DNA from: an uncultured Gammaproteobacteria bacterium
GTDB lineage: Bacteria; Pseudomonadota; Gammaproteobacteria; GCA-001735895
DNA: 8,780 nucleotides
Direction: 5' to 3'
NCBI GenBank assembly: GCA_937980285.1
Contig: CALJQI010000080.1
Coordinates: forward strand, 1 to 8,780
Shown here: piece after piece, positions 1 to 5,380 of the stretch
Layout: the number at the start of each line of letters is the position of its first letter
Position numbering within the stretch: position 1 is the stretch's first letter
Made by a program: the position numbers and the translations under genes
Notes under the pieces: generated by a model
The model's input: the letters and a program-made list of their open reading frames with translations, nothing else
Told to the model about the DNA's origin: nothing
The model's database searches: none

Positions 1-473
1 CGAACCGCGGATTCCGTCGCCAGGCGCACGTGACCGATGCCGTGGGTGCCGGTGACTTCACCGACGTGATAGATTTCATCGAGTTCGTGCGCGGTGCCGT
101 CGTCCTTGATGATGTCGAGCGTATGCCCGACCGACACCAGCTTGGCGTGTTCCTCGATATGCTTGGTGAATTCGAGCAGGTCGCCGTCGAAATTAACCGC
201 GATCTGGTAGGAGCAGCCGACGCTTTGTTCGCTTTCGATGGTCGCCTCGTAACGCTTCAACAGGTTGGCGATATTATCGATCGCATCCTGACGGGCGCTG
301 GCCTCGGTGGGCACGATGAAACGCAGCTGCAACAGGTCCTTGTCTTCACCATATAGCGCGAAGCCGGTACTGTCCGGACCCCGGTGCTGGCAGCCGTCGA
401 GCATGTCGATCAGCGTTTTGCCAATTTCGTGTGTACCCTGCTGCTTGAACAGGACGCCTGCGATACCACACAT
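1..473 (-). CDS. Class II glutamine amidotransferase, GlxB/MgsA-like (partial, 3' end outside window)
   Basis: The protein begins MCGIAGV, so Cys2 becomes the N-terminal nucleophile of a class II glutamine amidotransferase after Met removal. HRGPDSTG follows at about residues 30-37 and GHVRLATES near residue 150; both are hallmark glutamine-pocket motifs of this fold. The family releases ammonia from glutamine. Spacing and motif wording resemble the stand-alone GlxB/MgsA amidotransferase subunits, related to the first domain of glutamate synthase, which work with GlxC/GlxD (MgsB/MgsC) in N-methylglutamate synthesis. Only 157 codons are visible; the left edge cuts the gene. The start is well supported: minus-strand GGGGGAG (480-486) lies 6 nt before the ATG. 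It follows the XRE regulator on the same strand after 100 bp, with its own candidate promoter. Asparagine synthetase or GlmS/PurF N-termini are less likely alternatives. The amidotransferase fold is certain; the GlxB/MgsA assignment is inferred from motifs and from the tmm neighbour. Confidence 0.85.
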   Translation of the reverse strand, partial: MCGIAGVLFKQQGTHEIGKTLIDMLDGCQHRGPDSTGFALYGEDKDLLQLRFIVPTEASARQDAIDNIANLLKRYEATIESEQSVGCSYQIAVNFDGDLLEFTKHIEEHAKLVSVGHTLDIIKDDGTAHELDEIYHVGEVTGTHGIGHVRLATESAV

Positions 474-479
474 AGTGCG

Positions 480-486
480 CTCCCCC
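480..486 (-). promoter_or_regulatory. Shine-Dalgarno of the amidotransferase gene
   Basis: Minus-strand GGGGGAG sits 6 nt upstream of the ATG at 473 and fixes the start so that Cys is residue 2, as required for a class II amidotransferase. It overlaps the self-complementary CCCCGGGG at 483-490. Confidence 0.7.
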
Positions 487-509
487 GGGGTGAAATTATG
501 GATCGTCCG

Positions 510-538
510 AGCTTACGGCATGCACCAGGCCGTGTCAA
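510..538 (-). promoter_or_regulatory. Candidate sigma70 promoter of the amidotransferase gene
   Basis: On the minus strand a perfect -35 box TTGACA (538-533) is followed after 17 nt by TAAGCT (515-510), which matches only 3 of 6 positions of the -10 consensus. The predicted start near 503 would give a leader of about 30 nt. The good -35, weak -10 and a palindrome just upstream fit a regulated promoter. Called by eye only. Confidence 0.45.
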
Positions 539-550
539 CTGAAATGAAAT

Positions 551-573
551 ATTGTTTCCTAACAGGAAACAAT
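551..573. promoter_or_regulatory. Perfect 10-bp inverted repeat, candidate operator
   Basis: The arms ATTGTTTCCT (551-560) and AGGAAACAAT (564-573) are exact reverse complements separated by AAC. The element starts directly after the stop codon of the XRE-cupin gene and ends 12 bp upstream of the -35 box of the next gene, so its centre is about 60 bp before the predicted transcription start. It could be a binding site for the neighbouring HTH regulator, in a position suited to activation. As RNA it could also be a hairpin after the regulator's stop codon, but no T-run follows it, so it is not a normal intrinsic terminator. Confidence 0.6.
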
Positions 574-1206
574 CTAACCATTAGTCGAATCCGAAACGAT
601 GATCGACAGGTAGCGACAGGGCAGTTTCAGGATTTCATCCGGCCCGTGCGAGGCTTCGGCATCGAAGAAAAGCGTGTCGCCGGGATTGAGCGTGTAGGAT
701 TTATTGGCGTGGCGATAGGTAACCCGCCCCTCGAGCATGTAAATCAGCTCGGTACCGGCATGTTGAAACACAGGAAACACCTCGGACTCATCGTCTATGG
801 TGATCAGGTAAGGCTCGATGTTGTAAGGCTTGCCGATGGTGTGCCCGAGCAAATGATACTGATGCCCCGCCCCCGATCCCCGGCGCTCGATCGGCAGGCC
901 TTCGCCCGCCTTGATGTAGGTGACGTCGCGCTGTTCCTCGTAGCCGCGGAAAAACGACGTTACCGGCACCTGCAGCGCGTTGGCGAGCGAGGTCAGCGTC
1001 GCCAGCGACGGCGAGGTTTGCCCGTTTTCTATCTTGGACAACATGCCGGTCGACAATTGCGCCTGCTTGGCCAGCGCCGCTACCGTCAGGTTGAGACGCT
1101 TGCGCGAGGCACGCACCTGCTTGCCGATCGCGATCTCCAGCGCTTCGACGCTGTGCTGTTCCGGAGCCGGCTCACTACCGTTTCCGCTACTGACTTGATC
1201 GGACAT
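574..1206 (-). CDS. XRE-family HTH regulator with C-terminal cupin domain
   Basis: A 210-residue DNA-binding regulator. An N-terminal XRE helix-turn-helix (about residues 27-85; core LSTGMLSKIENGQTSPSL) is joined to a cupin sensor domain (about 125-205). Cupin metal ligands can be read at H149, E153 and H187, with PGDTLFFDAEASHGP as motif 2, so a bound metal or small ligand is plausible. This PuuR-like architecture often controls amine, amino-acid or polyamine genes. An in-frame ATG at 1236 would add 10 residues, but I prefer 1206: GGCGGA lies 6 nt before it, whereas the upstream ATG has no ribosome site and abuts a candidate -10 box. The gene lies upstream of the amidotransferase on the same strand and is divergent from the histidine kinase. 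Its target is probably the amidotransferase operon, perhaps through the 551-573 palindrome; that is inference. Family assignment is secure; the effector is unknown. Confidence 0.92.
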   Translation of the reverse strand: MSDQVSSGNGSEPAPEQHSVEALEIAIGKQVRASRKRLNLTVAALAKQAQLSTGMLSKIENGQTSPSLATLTSLANALQVPVTSFFRGYEEQRDVTYIKAGEGLPIERRGSGAGHQYHLLGHTIGKPYNIEPYLITIDDESEVFPVFQHAGTELIYMLEGRVTYRHANKSYTLNPGDTLFFDAEASHGPDEILKLPCRYLSIIVSDSTNG

Positions 1207-1212
1207 ACCATT

Positions 1213-1218
1213 TCCGCC
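1213..1218 (-). promoter_or_regulatory. Shine-Dalgarno deciding the XRE-cupin start
   Basis: Minus-strand GGCGGA ends 6 nt before the ATG at 1206. The alternative in-frame ATG at 1236 has no purine-rich stretch in front of it, so the internal start is preferred. Confidence 0.5.
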
Positions 1219-1236
1219 GTGAAGAGATGCCGACAT

Positions 1237-1265
1237 ATCAAACCGCAGCCCGCAGCCAATTGCAA
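1237..1265 (-). promoter_or_regulatory. Candidate sigma70 promoter of the XRE-cupin gene
   Basis: Minus-strand TTGCAA (1265-1260) and TTTGAT (1242-1237) are separated by 17 nt, each matching 4 of 6 consensus positions. The predicted transcription start near 1230 lies downstream of the ATG at 1236 and so supports translation from 1206 with a short leader. Assigned by eye. Confidence 0.35.
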
Positions 1266-1271
1266 CTTGGC
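1255..1271. promoter_or_regulatory. Interrupted palindrome in the divergent promoter region
   Basis: GCCAA (1255-1259) and TTGGC (1267-1271) form an inverted repeat around a 7-nt centre containing TTGCAA. It overlaps the candidate -35 box of the XRE-cupin gene and lies about 45 bp upstream of the kinase start codon. An operator for either divergent gene is possible. The arms are short, so chance is also possible. Confidence 0.3.
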
Positions 1272-1316
1272 GATTTGATGGTTAAGGTTTAGTGGACTTG
1301 ACCAACTATCGGATAA

Positions 1317-2843
1317 ATGACTGATTCCCCGCGACCATTGACGGCGAAAACAGCATCGGGCGGCGATTACGACCGCCTCGAAACCTTGCTGAAAAACCTG
1401 CCGGGCATGGCTTACCGCTGCCTCAACCTGACGCACTGGCCGATGGACTTCGTCAGCGACGGTTGTTTCGAACTCTGCGGTTACCGGCGCCAGGAAATCG
1501 AAAGCCAGCTGGTGCTGTGGGGCGACTTCACCCATCCCGAAATGATCGACTACGTCGATCGCAAGGTGCGCAGCGCCACCGACAAGGGCCAGCCCTTCGA
1601 AGTCGAGTACCGCATCATCGCCCGTAACGGTGAGGAAAAGTGGGTCTGGGAGCGCGGCCGCGTGGTCGATCACCGCAGCGACGGGGTCGCCATCCTCGAG
1701 GGATTCATCACCGATATTACCGATCGCAAGCTTGCCGAAGCCGCGCTGATGCGCGCCGAGGCCTACGCCCAGGCAATCGTCGATTCGGCGGTCGACGCGG
1801 TCATCACAGTCGATAGCCAGGGCAGTATCGAATCCTTCAACCAGGCCGCCAGCGCGATGTTCGGTTACCGCGCCGACGAGGTGCGCGGCCAGCACTGCCG
1901 CAGCCTGACCGCGACCTCTTTTTACCGCGAGTTCGATCGATTCTTCCAGCGCAACCGCGTGCCTGCCGACGACGTGATACGCAGCGTCGAGTTAAACGGT
2001 TGCGACAAGCGCGATCGCGAATTTCCGATCCTGTTGTCGATGCGCGAAATCGTCGACATCGAGGAAAAGAAATACGTGATTCTGATTCGCGATCTGACCG
2101 AACAGCGCCACGCGGAAAAAGAAGTGCGCGAACAGCGCGACATGCTGGCGCATGTCGACCGCCTCAACACGCTCGGTGAAATGGCGGCCGGCATCGCACA
2201 TGAAATCAACCAGCCGCTGACGGCGATATCGATGTACGCGCAATCGAGCCTGCGATTTTTACAGCACCGGCCGCCCCGGCTCGAGCGCCTCGAGGACGCG
2301 CTGGAAAAACTCAGCCAGCAGGCGCATCGCGCCGGCGCGGTCATCGAGCGCATGCAGGAAATGACGCGTCCTCACCAGAGCCACCATGAATCGGTCGACG
2401 CGGGCCGACTGTTGCGCGAAATTCACGGTCTGGCCGAAGTCGAGGCGCAGATTCGCAACTTCGTCATAGTGCTGCGCCTCGACGAAAGCCTGCCGACGGT
2501 GAAATGCGACCCGATACAGATCCAGCAGGTAATCCTGAACCTGTTGCGCAACGGCATGGAATCGATGCGCGCGAATCGCTGCAAGCCCGGCAGCAAGATC
2601 GTGCTGCAGGCCAGGAACCTGGGCGATCGGCTCAGGATTTCGATTATCGACAGCGGTCTCGGTGTTTCGCACAAGCTCGAGAAACAACTTTACCAGCCAT
2701 TCATGTCGACCAAGGAGTCGGGCATGGGGCTGGGTTTGTCGATCAGCCGCTCGATCATCGCCGCGCACGGCGGCCAGCTCGAATTCAGCAACAACAAGGG
2801 CGTCGGCGCCACCTTTTACTTCAAACTATCGATCGTGCAATGA
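1317..2843 (+). CDS. PAS-PAS sensor histidine kinase (FixL/TodS-like)
   Basis: A 508-residue sensor kinase without any hydrophobic membrane segment, so it should act in the cytoplasm. PAS 1 (about 22-138) ends with the PAC-like GFITDITDRK; PAS 2 (about 150-263) contains SFNQAASAMFGY. The dimerisation domain carries phospho-acceptor H295 in GEMAAGIAHEINQPL, typical of FixL-type kinases. The ATPase domain has an N box (NLLRNGMES, N412), G1 (DSGLG, 445-449), an F box (LYQPFMSTK) and G2 (GMGLGL, 469-474), so it should be active. PAS 2 resembles the FixL haem domain, but F206 occupies the place of the haem-binding His, so haem oxygen sensing is unlikely. The stop overlaps the start of the response regulator (ATGA). 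The ribosome site before ATG 1317 is poor (GGAT only). The signal is unknown; a methylamine- or redox-linked cue is only a guess from context. Confidence 0.93.
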   Translation: MTDSPRPLTAKTASGGDYDRLETLLKNLPGMAYRCLNLTHWPMDFVSDGCFELCGYRRQEIESQLVLWGDFTHPEMIDYVDRKVRSATDKGQPFEVEYRIIARNGEEKWVWERGRVVDHRSDGVAILEGFITDITDRKLAEAALMRAEAYAQAIVDSAVDAVITVDSQGSIESFNQAASAMFGYRADEVRGQHCRSLTATSFYREFDRFFQRNRVPADDVIRSVELNGCDKRDREFPILLSMREIVDIEEKKYVILIRDLTEQRHAEKEVREQRDMLAHVDRLNTLGEMAAGIAHEINQPLTAISMYAQSSLRFLQHRPPRLERLEDALEKLSQQAHRAGAVIERMQEMTRPHQSHHESVDAGRLLREIHGLAEVEAQIRNFVIVLRLDESLPTVKCDPIQIQQVILNLLRNGMESMRANRCKPGSKIVLQARNLGDRLRISIIDSGLGVSHKLEKQLYQPFMSTKESGMGLGLSISRSIIAAHGGQLEFSNNKGVGATFYFKLSIVQ

Positions 2844-3454
2844 GCGAGCAGACGCGGCCGCAGCTGGTTTATATCATCGACGACGACGAAGCGGTGCGCG
2901 ACTCGATCGGCATGCTGCTCGATTCGGCCGACCTCGCCTACTGCAGTTTTGCCGGCGCCGATGAATTTCTCGCGGATTACGACGGCAGCCAGCGCGGCTG
3001 CCTGGTGCTCGACATTCGCATGCCGGGCATGACCGGACTGGAGTTGCAAAATCGGCTGGCGGAAATCGGCTCCAGCCTGCCGATTATATTCATTACCGGG
3101 CACGGCGACGTGCCGATGGCGGTCGAGGCGATGCGTAACGGCGCTTTCGATTTTCTGCGCAAGCCGGTAGACGAATCCAGTTTCATCGACCGGATTCACA
3201 CCGCGCTGGACCAGGAATCGGGCGACTGGCGGCAGAGGCTGGATCGCGATCAAAACCGCGAGCGCATCGAATCATTGACCGAACGCGAGCGGGAAGTGTT
3301 CCGCCTGGTGGCGGAGGGTCTCGCCAACAAGGTGATCGCCAGCGACCTCGGCATCAGCGAACGCACGGTCGAGGTTCATCGCTCGCAGGTGATGAAAAAA
3401 CTCGACGCCAGAACCCTGGCGCAGCTGGTGCGGATTCACCTGCAAGATGAATAG
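2840..3454 (+). CDS. FixJ/TodT-type response regulator (REC-LuxR HTH)
   Basis: A 204-residue two-component response regulator. The receiver domain (about 8-125) has the acidic cluster D14-D16, phospho-acceptor D58 in VLDIRMPGMTG, switch residue T86 and K108 in RKP. The output domain (about 140-200) is a LuxR/FixJ helix-turn-helix: SLTEREREVFRLVAEG followed by NKVIASDLGISERTVEVHRSQVMKKL. Such proteins usually activate transcription after phosphorylation. The ATG at 2840 is chosen because it gives a normal FixJ-length protein and overlaps the kinase stop as ATGA, which implies translational coupling; the same frame stays open upstream to 2504, but that extension lies inside the kinase ATPase domain. 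The partner is almost certainly the upstream kinase. Target genes cannot be read from the sequence; tmm, the next gene on the same strand, is a candidate. Confidence 0.94.
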   Translation: MSEQTRPQLVYIIDDDEAVRDSIGMLLDSADLAYCSFAGADEFLADYDGSQRGCLVLDIRMPGMTGLELQNRLAEIGSSLPIIFITGHGDVPMAVEAMRNGAFDFLRKPVDESSFIDRIHTALDQESGDWRQRLDRDQNRERIESLTEREREVFRLVAEGLANKVIASDLGISERTVEVHRSQVMKKLDARTLAQLVRIHLQDE

Positions 3455-3489
3455 CCTCGCCGTCTGGCCTCAATGGCGCTTACTTAGGC

Positions 3490-3607
3490 GCGTCATTGCG
3501 AGCGGAGCCCAGCCCGTGAGCCCAGCGAACGTATTGGCTGCAGCGAAGCAATCTCCCTAATGACAGCAAGTGATCTGGAGATTGCTTCGCTCCGCTCGCA
3601 ATGACGC
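3490..3607. repeat. Large REP/MITE-like palindrome with one interrupted arm
   Basis: The right arm is continuous from 3577 to 3607. Its reverse complement appears on the left in two pieces: a 19-nt piece (3490-3508, containing GTCATTGCGAGCGG) and a 14-nt piece (GCGAAGCAATCTCC, 3543-3556), separated by 34 nt. The 34-nt segment contains CAGCC (3510-3514) and GGCTG (3536-3540), which can pair as a side hairpin. The CGTCATTGCGAGC...GCAATCTCC wording belongs, from memory, to a type of dispersed intergenic repeat seen in many proteobacterial genomes. Confidence 0.75.
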
Positions 3608-3630
3608 CAAATTAATCTTACGGCTACCCC

Positions 3631-3656
3631 GGGGACAGATCTTCAAATCTGTCCCC
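3631..3656. repeat. REP-like hairpin GGGGACAGAT/ATCTGTCCCC
   Basis: A perfect 10-bp stem (3631-3640 with 3647-3656) closes a 6-nt loop. The GGGGACAGAT wording resembles short palindromic elements associated with REP transposases in gammaproteobacteria. It lacks a following T-run, so it is not called a terminator. Confidence 0.6.
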
Positions 3657-3722
3657 CTCGAAGAGAGCAAAGCATTTCAAACAACCCACCACCCTACCAG
3701 AAGGTAGCTCGCACAAACAGCA

Positions 3723-3740
3723 ACGGGATCTACGGGAATT
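3723..3740 (+). promoter_or_regulatory. Direct repeat upstream of tmm, possible activator site
   Basis: ACGGGATC (3723-3730) and ACGGGAAT (3732-3739) are near-identical direct repeats 9 nt apart, about 50-70 bp before the predicted tmm transcription start. Their spacing and position would suit an activator, but the repeat is short. Confidence 0.22.
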
Positions 3741-3780
3741 CCACAATAGCCAGGCCGGCGCCGATTTCTTAGGCTTTACG

Positions 3781-3786
3781 CATAAT
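3781..3786 (+). promoter_or_regulatory. Candidate -10 box of tmm without a recognisable -35
   Basis: CATAAT matches 5 of 6 positions of the -10 consensus and would start transcription near 3793, giving a leader of about 40 nt. No -35-like hexamer lies 16-18 nt upstream (the region reads GGCGCCG), which would fit an activator-dependent promoter. Called by eye. Confidence 0.3.
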
Positions 3787-3825
3787 AAAGACCGCTGTCA
3801 CCGCAGCATCTATCTAATCCAAGCT

Positions 3826-3830
3826 GGAGG
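3826..3830 (+). promoter_or_regulatory. Strong Shine-Dalgarno of tmm
   Basis: GGAGG lies 4 nt before ATG 3835, within TGGAGGAAAC. It is the strongest ribosome site in the window and fixes the tmm start. Confidence 0.75.
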
Positions 3831-3834
3831 AAAC

Positions 3835-5181
3835 ATGAGCAAACGTGTTGCAGTCATAGGCGCCGGCCCGAGTGGCCTGGCACAACTCAGAGCATTTCAA
3901 TCGGCGAAAGAAAAAGGCGCCGATATTCCCGATATCGTTTGTTTCGAAAAGCAGCACGACTGGGGCGGGCTGTGGTTATATACCTGGCGTACCGGACTCG
4001 ATCAATATGGCGAGCCCGTGCACTGCAGCATGTATCGATACCTGTGGTCCAACGGGCCGAAGGAAGGCCTGGAATTCGCCGACTACGGTTTCGAGGAGCA
4101 CTTTGGCAAGCCGATCGCTTCCTACCCTCCGCGCGCGGTGTTGTTCGACTATATCGAAGGCCGCGTGAAGAAAGCGGGTGTCCGCCACTGGATTCGTTTC
4201 AACTCGCCAGTGCGCCACGTGCGCTACGACGAACACGAAGGCATGTTCCACGTCACCGTGCAGGATAACGAAAAAGACGCCGAGTACACCGAGGAATTCG
4301 ATCACGTAATCGTCGCCTCGGGCCATTTCTCGACGCCCAACGTACCCGACTACCCCGGTTTCGAAAACTTCAACGGCCGCATCCTGCACGCGCACGATTT
4401 CCGCGACGCGATGGAGTTCAAGGACAAGGATATCCTGCTTGTCGGCAGCTCGTACTCGGCCGAGGATATCGGTTCACAGTGCTGGAAGTATGGCGCCAGG
4501 ACGATCACCACGTCGTATCGCACCGCGCCGATGGGCTACAAGTGGCCGGACAACTGGGAAGAGAAACCGCTGCTCACCGGCGTCGACAAGAATACCGTGA
4601 GCTTTAGCGACGGCACGAAAAAAGATATCGACGCGATTATTCTTTGCACCGGCTACCTGCACCACTTCCCGTTCATGGAGGAGAGCCTGCGACTGAGAAC
4701 CGAAAACCGACTGGCACCGGCAGATTTGTACAAGACCGTGGTATGGCAACATAACCCCAAGCTGCTCTATCTCGGCATGCAGGACCAGTGGTATACCTTC
4801 AACATGTTCGACGCCCAGGCCTGGTACGCGCGCGACGTGATCATGGGACGCATCGAGTTACCTTCGCAGGCCGAGATGAACGAGGATATCGAAAAGCTCC
4901 GCGCCGACGAGGACGCGCTCGAGGACGATTACGCCTGCATCGCCTTCCAGGGCGCCTATACCATGGAATTGATGGAAATGACGGACTACCCGCCATTTGA
5001 TTGTGCCGGCGCCAACGAGGCTTTCTATCAATGGAAGAAGCACAAGAAGGAAAACATCATGACTTTCCGCGATCACGGCTACAAGTCGGCCCTGACCGGC
5101 ACCATGGCGCCGGCGCACCACACCCCGTGGAAAGACGCGCTCGACGATTCGCTGGAAAGCTACCTGCAAACCGATTCCTAG
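3835..5181 (+). CDS. tmm: Trimethylamine monooxygenase (bacterial FMO)
   Basis: A 448-residue flavin-dependent monooxygenase that uses NADPH and O2 to convert trimethylamine to trimethylamine N-oxide in the cytoplasm, an entry step for methylamine use. An N-terminal FAD Rossmann motif (GAGPSG, 9-14), the FMO signature FNGRILHAHDF (179-189) and an NADPH motif (VGSSYSAED, 203-211) are present. Residues that I recall as functional in characterised Tmm/Methylophaga FMO proteins stand at the same numbers here: N73, Y207, D317, W319 and W400. Length and wording throughout agree with known Tmm (for example YRYLWSNGPKEGLEFADY and GTMAPAHHTPW), so this is much closer to Tmm than to Baeyer-Villiger enzymes or N-hydroxylases. 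Activity on dimethyl sulfide or indole is possible, as in relatives. The gene is followed by an intrinsic terminator and looks monocistronic; no tdm lies next to it in the window. Confidence 0.95.
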   Translation: MSKRVAVIGAGPSGLAQLRAFQSAKEKGADIPDIVCFEKQHDWGGLWLYTWRTGLDQYGEPVHCSMYRYLWSNGPKEGLEFADYGFEEHFGKPIASYPPRAVLFDYIEGRVKKAGVRHWIRFNSPVRHVRYDEHEGMFHVTVQDNEKDAEYTEEFDHVIVASGHFSTPNVPDYPGFENFNGRILHAHDFRDAMEFKDKDILLVGSSYSAEDIGSQCWKYGARTITTSYRTAPMGYKWPDNWEEKPLLTGVDKNTVSFSDGTKKDIDAIILCTGYLHHFPFMEESLRLRTENRLAPADLYKTVVWQHNPKLLYLGMQDQWYTFNMFDAQAWYARDVIMGRIELPSQAEMNEDIEKLRADEDALEDDYACIAFQGAYTMELMEMTDYPPFDCAGANEAFYQWKKHKKENIMTFRDHGYKSALTGTMAPAHHTPWKDALDDSLESYLQTDS

Positions 5182-5221
5182 AGGCCACTCTCCTCGCTCA
5201 AACCCTGATGGTTTGTTTGAT

Positions 5222-5251
5222 ACGGGATTCCGCAAGGGATCCCGTTTTTTT
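5222..5251 (+). terminator. Intrinsic terminator of tmm
   Basis: A 10-bp stem, ACGGGATTCC (5222-5231) with GGGATCCCGT (5236-5245), contains one G-U pair and a stable GCAA tetraloop. It runs into seven Ts (5245-5251). It lies 40 bp after the tmm stop and works only for + strand transcription, so it does not terminate the convergent gene on the other strand. Confidence 0.9.
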
Positions 5252-5380
5252 GGCTTCGATCCGGACACCGGCAGCGCGAGTTCAGGCATACGGCAGGACA
5301 CTGCCAGCCAGTCCATGGCGGGCAGATCGAGAGTAGTTATCCGATCCGGCGCGGTTTCGCAAGCGTGTTTCGGGCTCTCT

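Larger units (their letters stand above)
3455..3834. other. 380-bp intergenic region with repeat-type hairpins and tmm leader
   Basis: No credible gene is present between the response regulator and tmm. The left part holds a large interrupted palindrome (3490-3607) and a GGGGACAGAT hairpin (3631-3656). The right part holds a short 5-bp hairpin (3694-3707), a direct repeat (3723-3740), an AT-rich -10-like box (3781-3786) and the tmm ribosome site. Neither large hairpin is followed by a T-run, so transcription might continue from the two-component genes into tmm, but tmm probably has its own promoter. Confidence 0.7.

Noticed and set aside
307..1278. Long open frame on the + strand (323 codons)
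   Set aside because: It runs antisense through the amidotransferase start, their intergenic region and the XRE-cupin gene. Its product has no recognisable domain, whereas both minus-strand genes show clear motifs.
1086..1895. 269-codon open frame on the - strand
   Set aside because: It overlaps the kinase antisense and the XRE gene in another frame and has no recognisable motif; it is a shadow of GC-rich coding sequence.
2504..2839. N-terminal extension of the response regulator by 112 residues
   Set aside because: It lies in another frame of the kinase ATPase domain. The ATG at 2840, overlapping the kinase stop as ATGA, gives a standard FixJ-length protein.
3694..3707. Hairpin CTACC-AGAA-GGTAG as a terminator
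   Set aside because: The stem is only 5 bp and no T-run follows.
3828..3834. AGGAAAC upstream of tmm as a half-site of the 551-573 palindrome
   Set aside because: It coincides with the tmm ribosome-binding site and no TTTCCT partner lies next to it, so the match is explained by the Shine-Dalgarno.
3741..3834. Sigma54 (-24/-12) promoter for tmm
   Set aside because: No GG-N10-GC arrangement close to the TGGCAC-N5-TTGC consensus was found in this leader.
5199..5215. CAAACC/GGTTTG inverted repeat after tmm as a second terminator
   Set aside because: It is a weak 6-bp stem without a proper T-run, and a far stronger terminator lies just downstream at 5222-5251.
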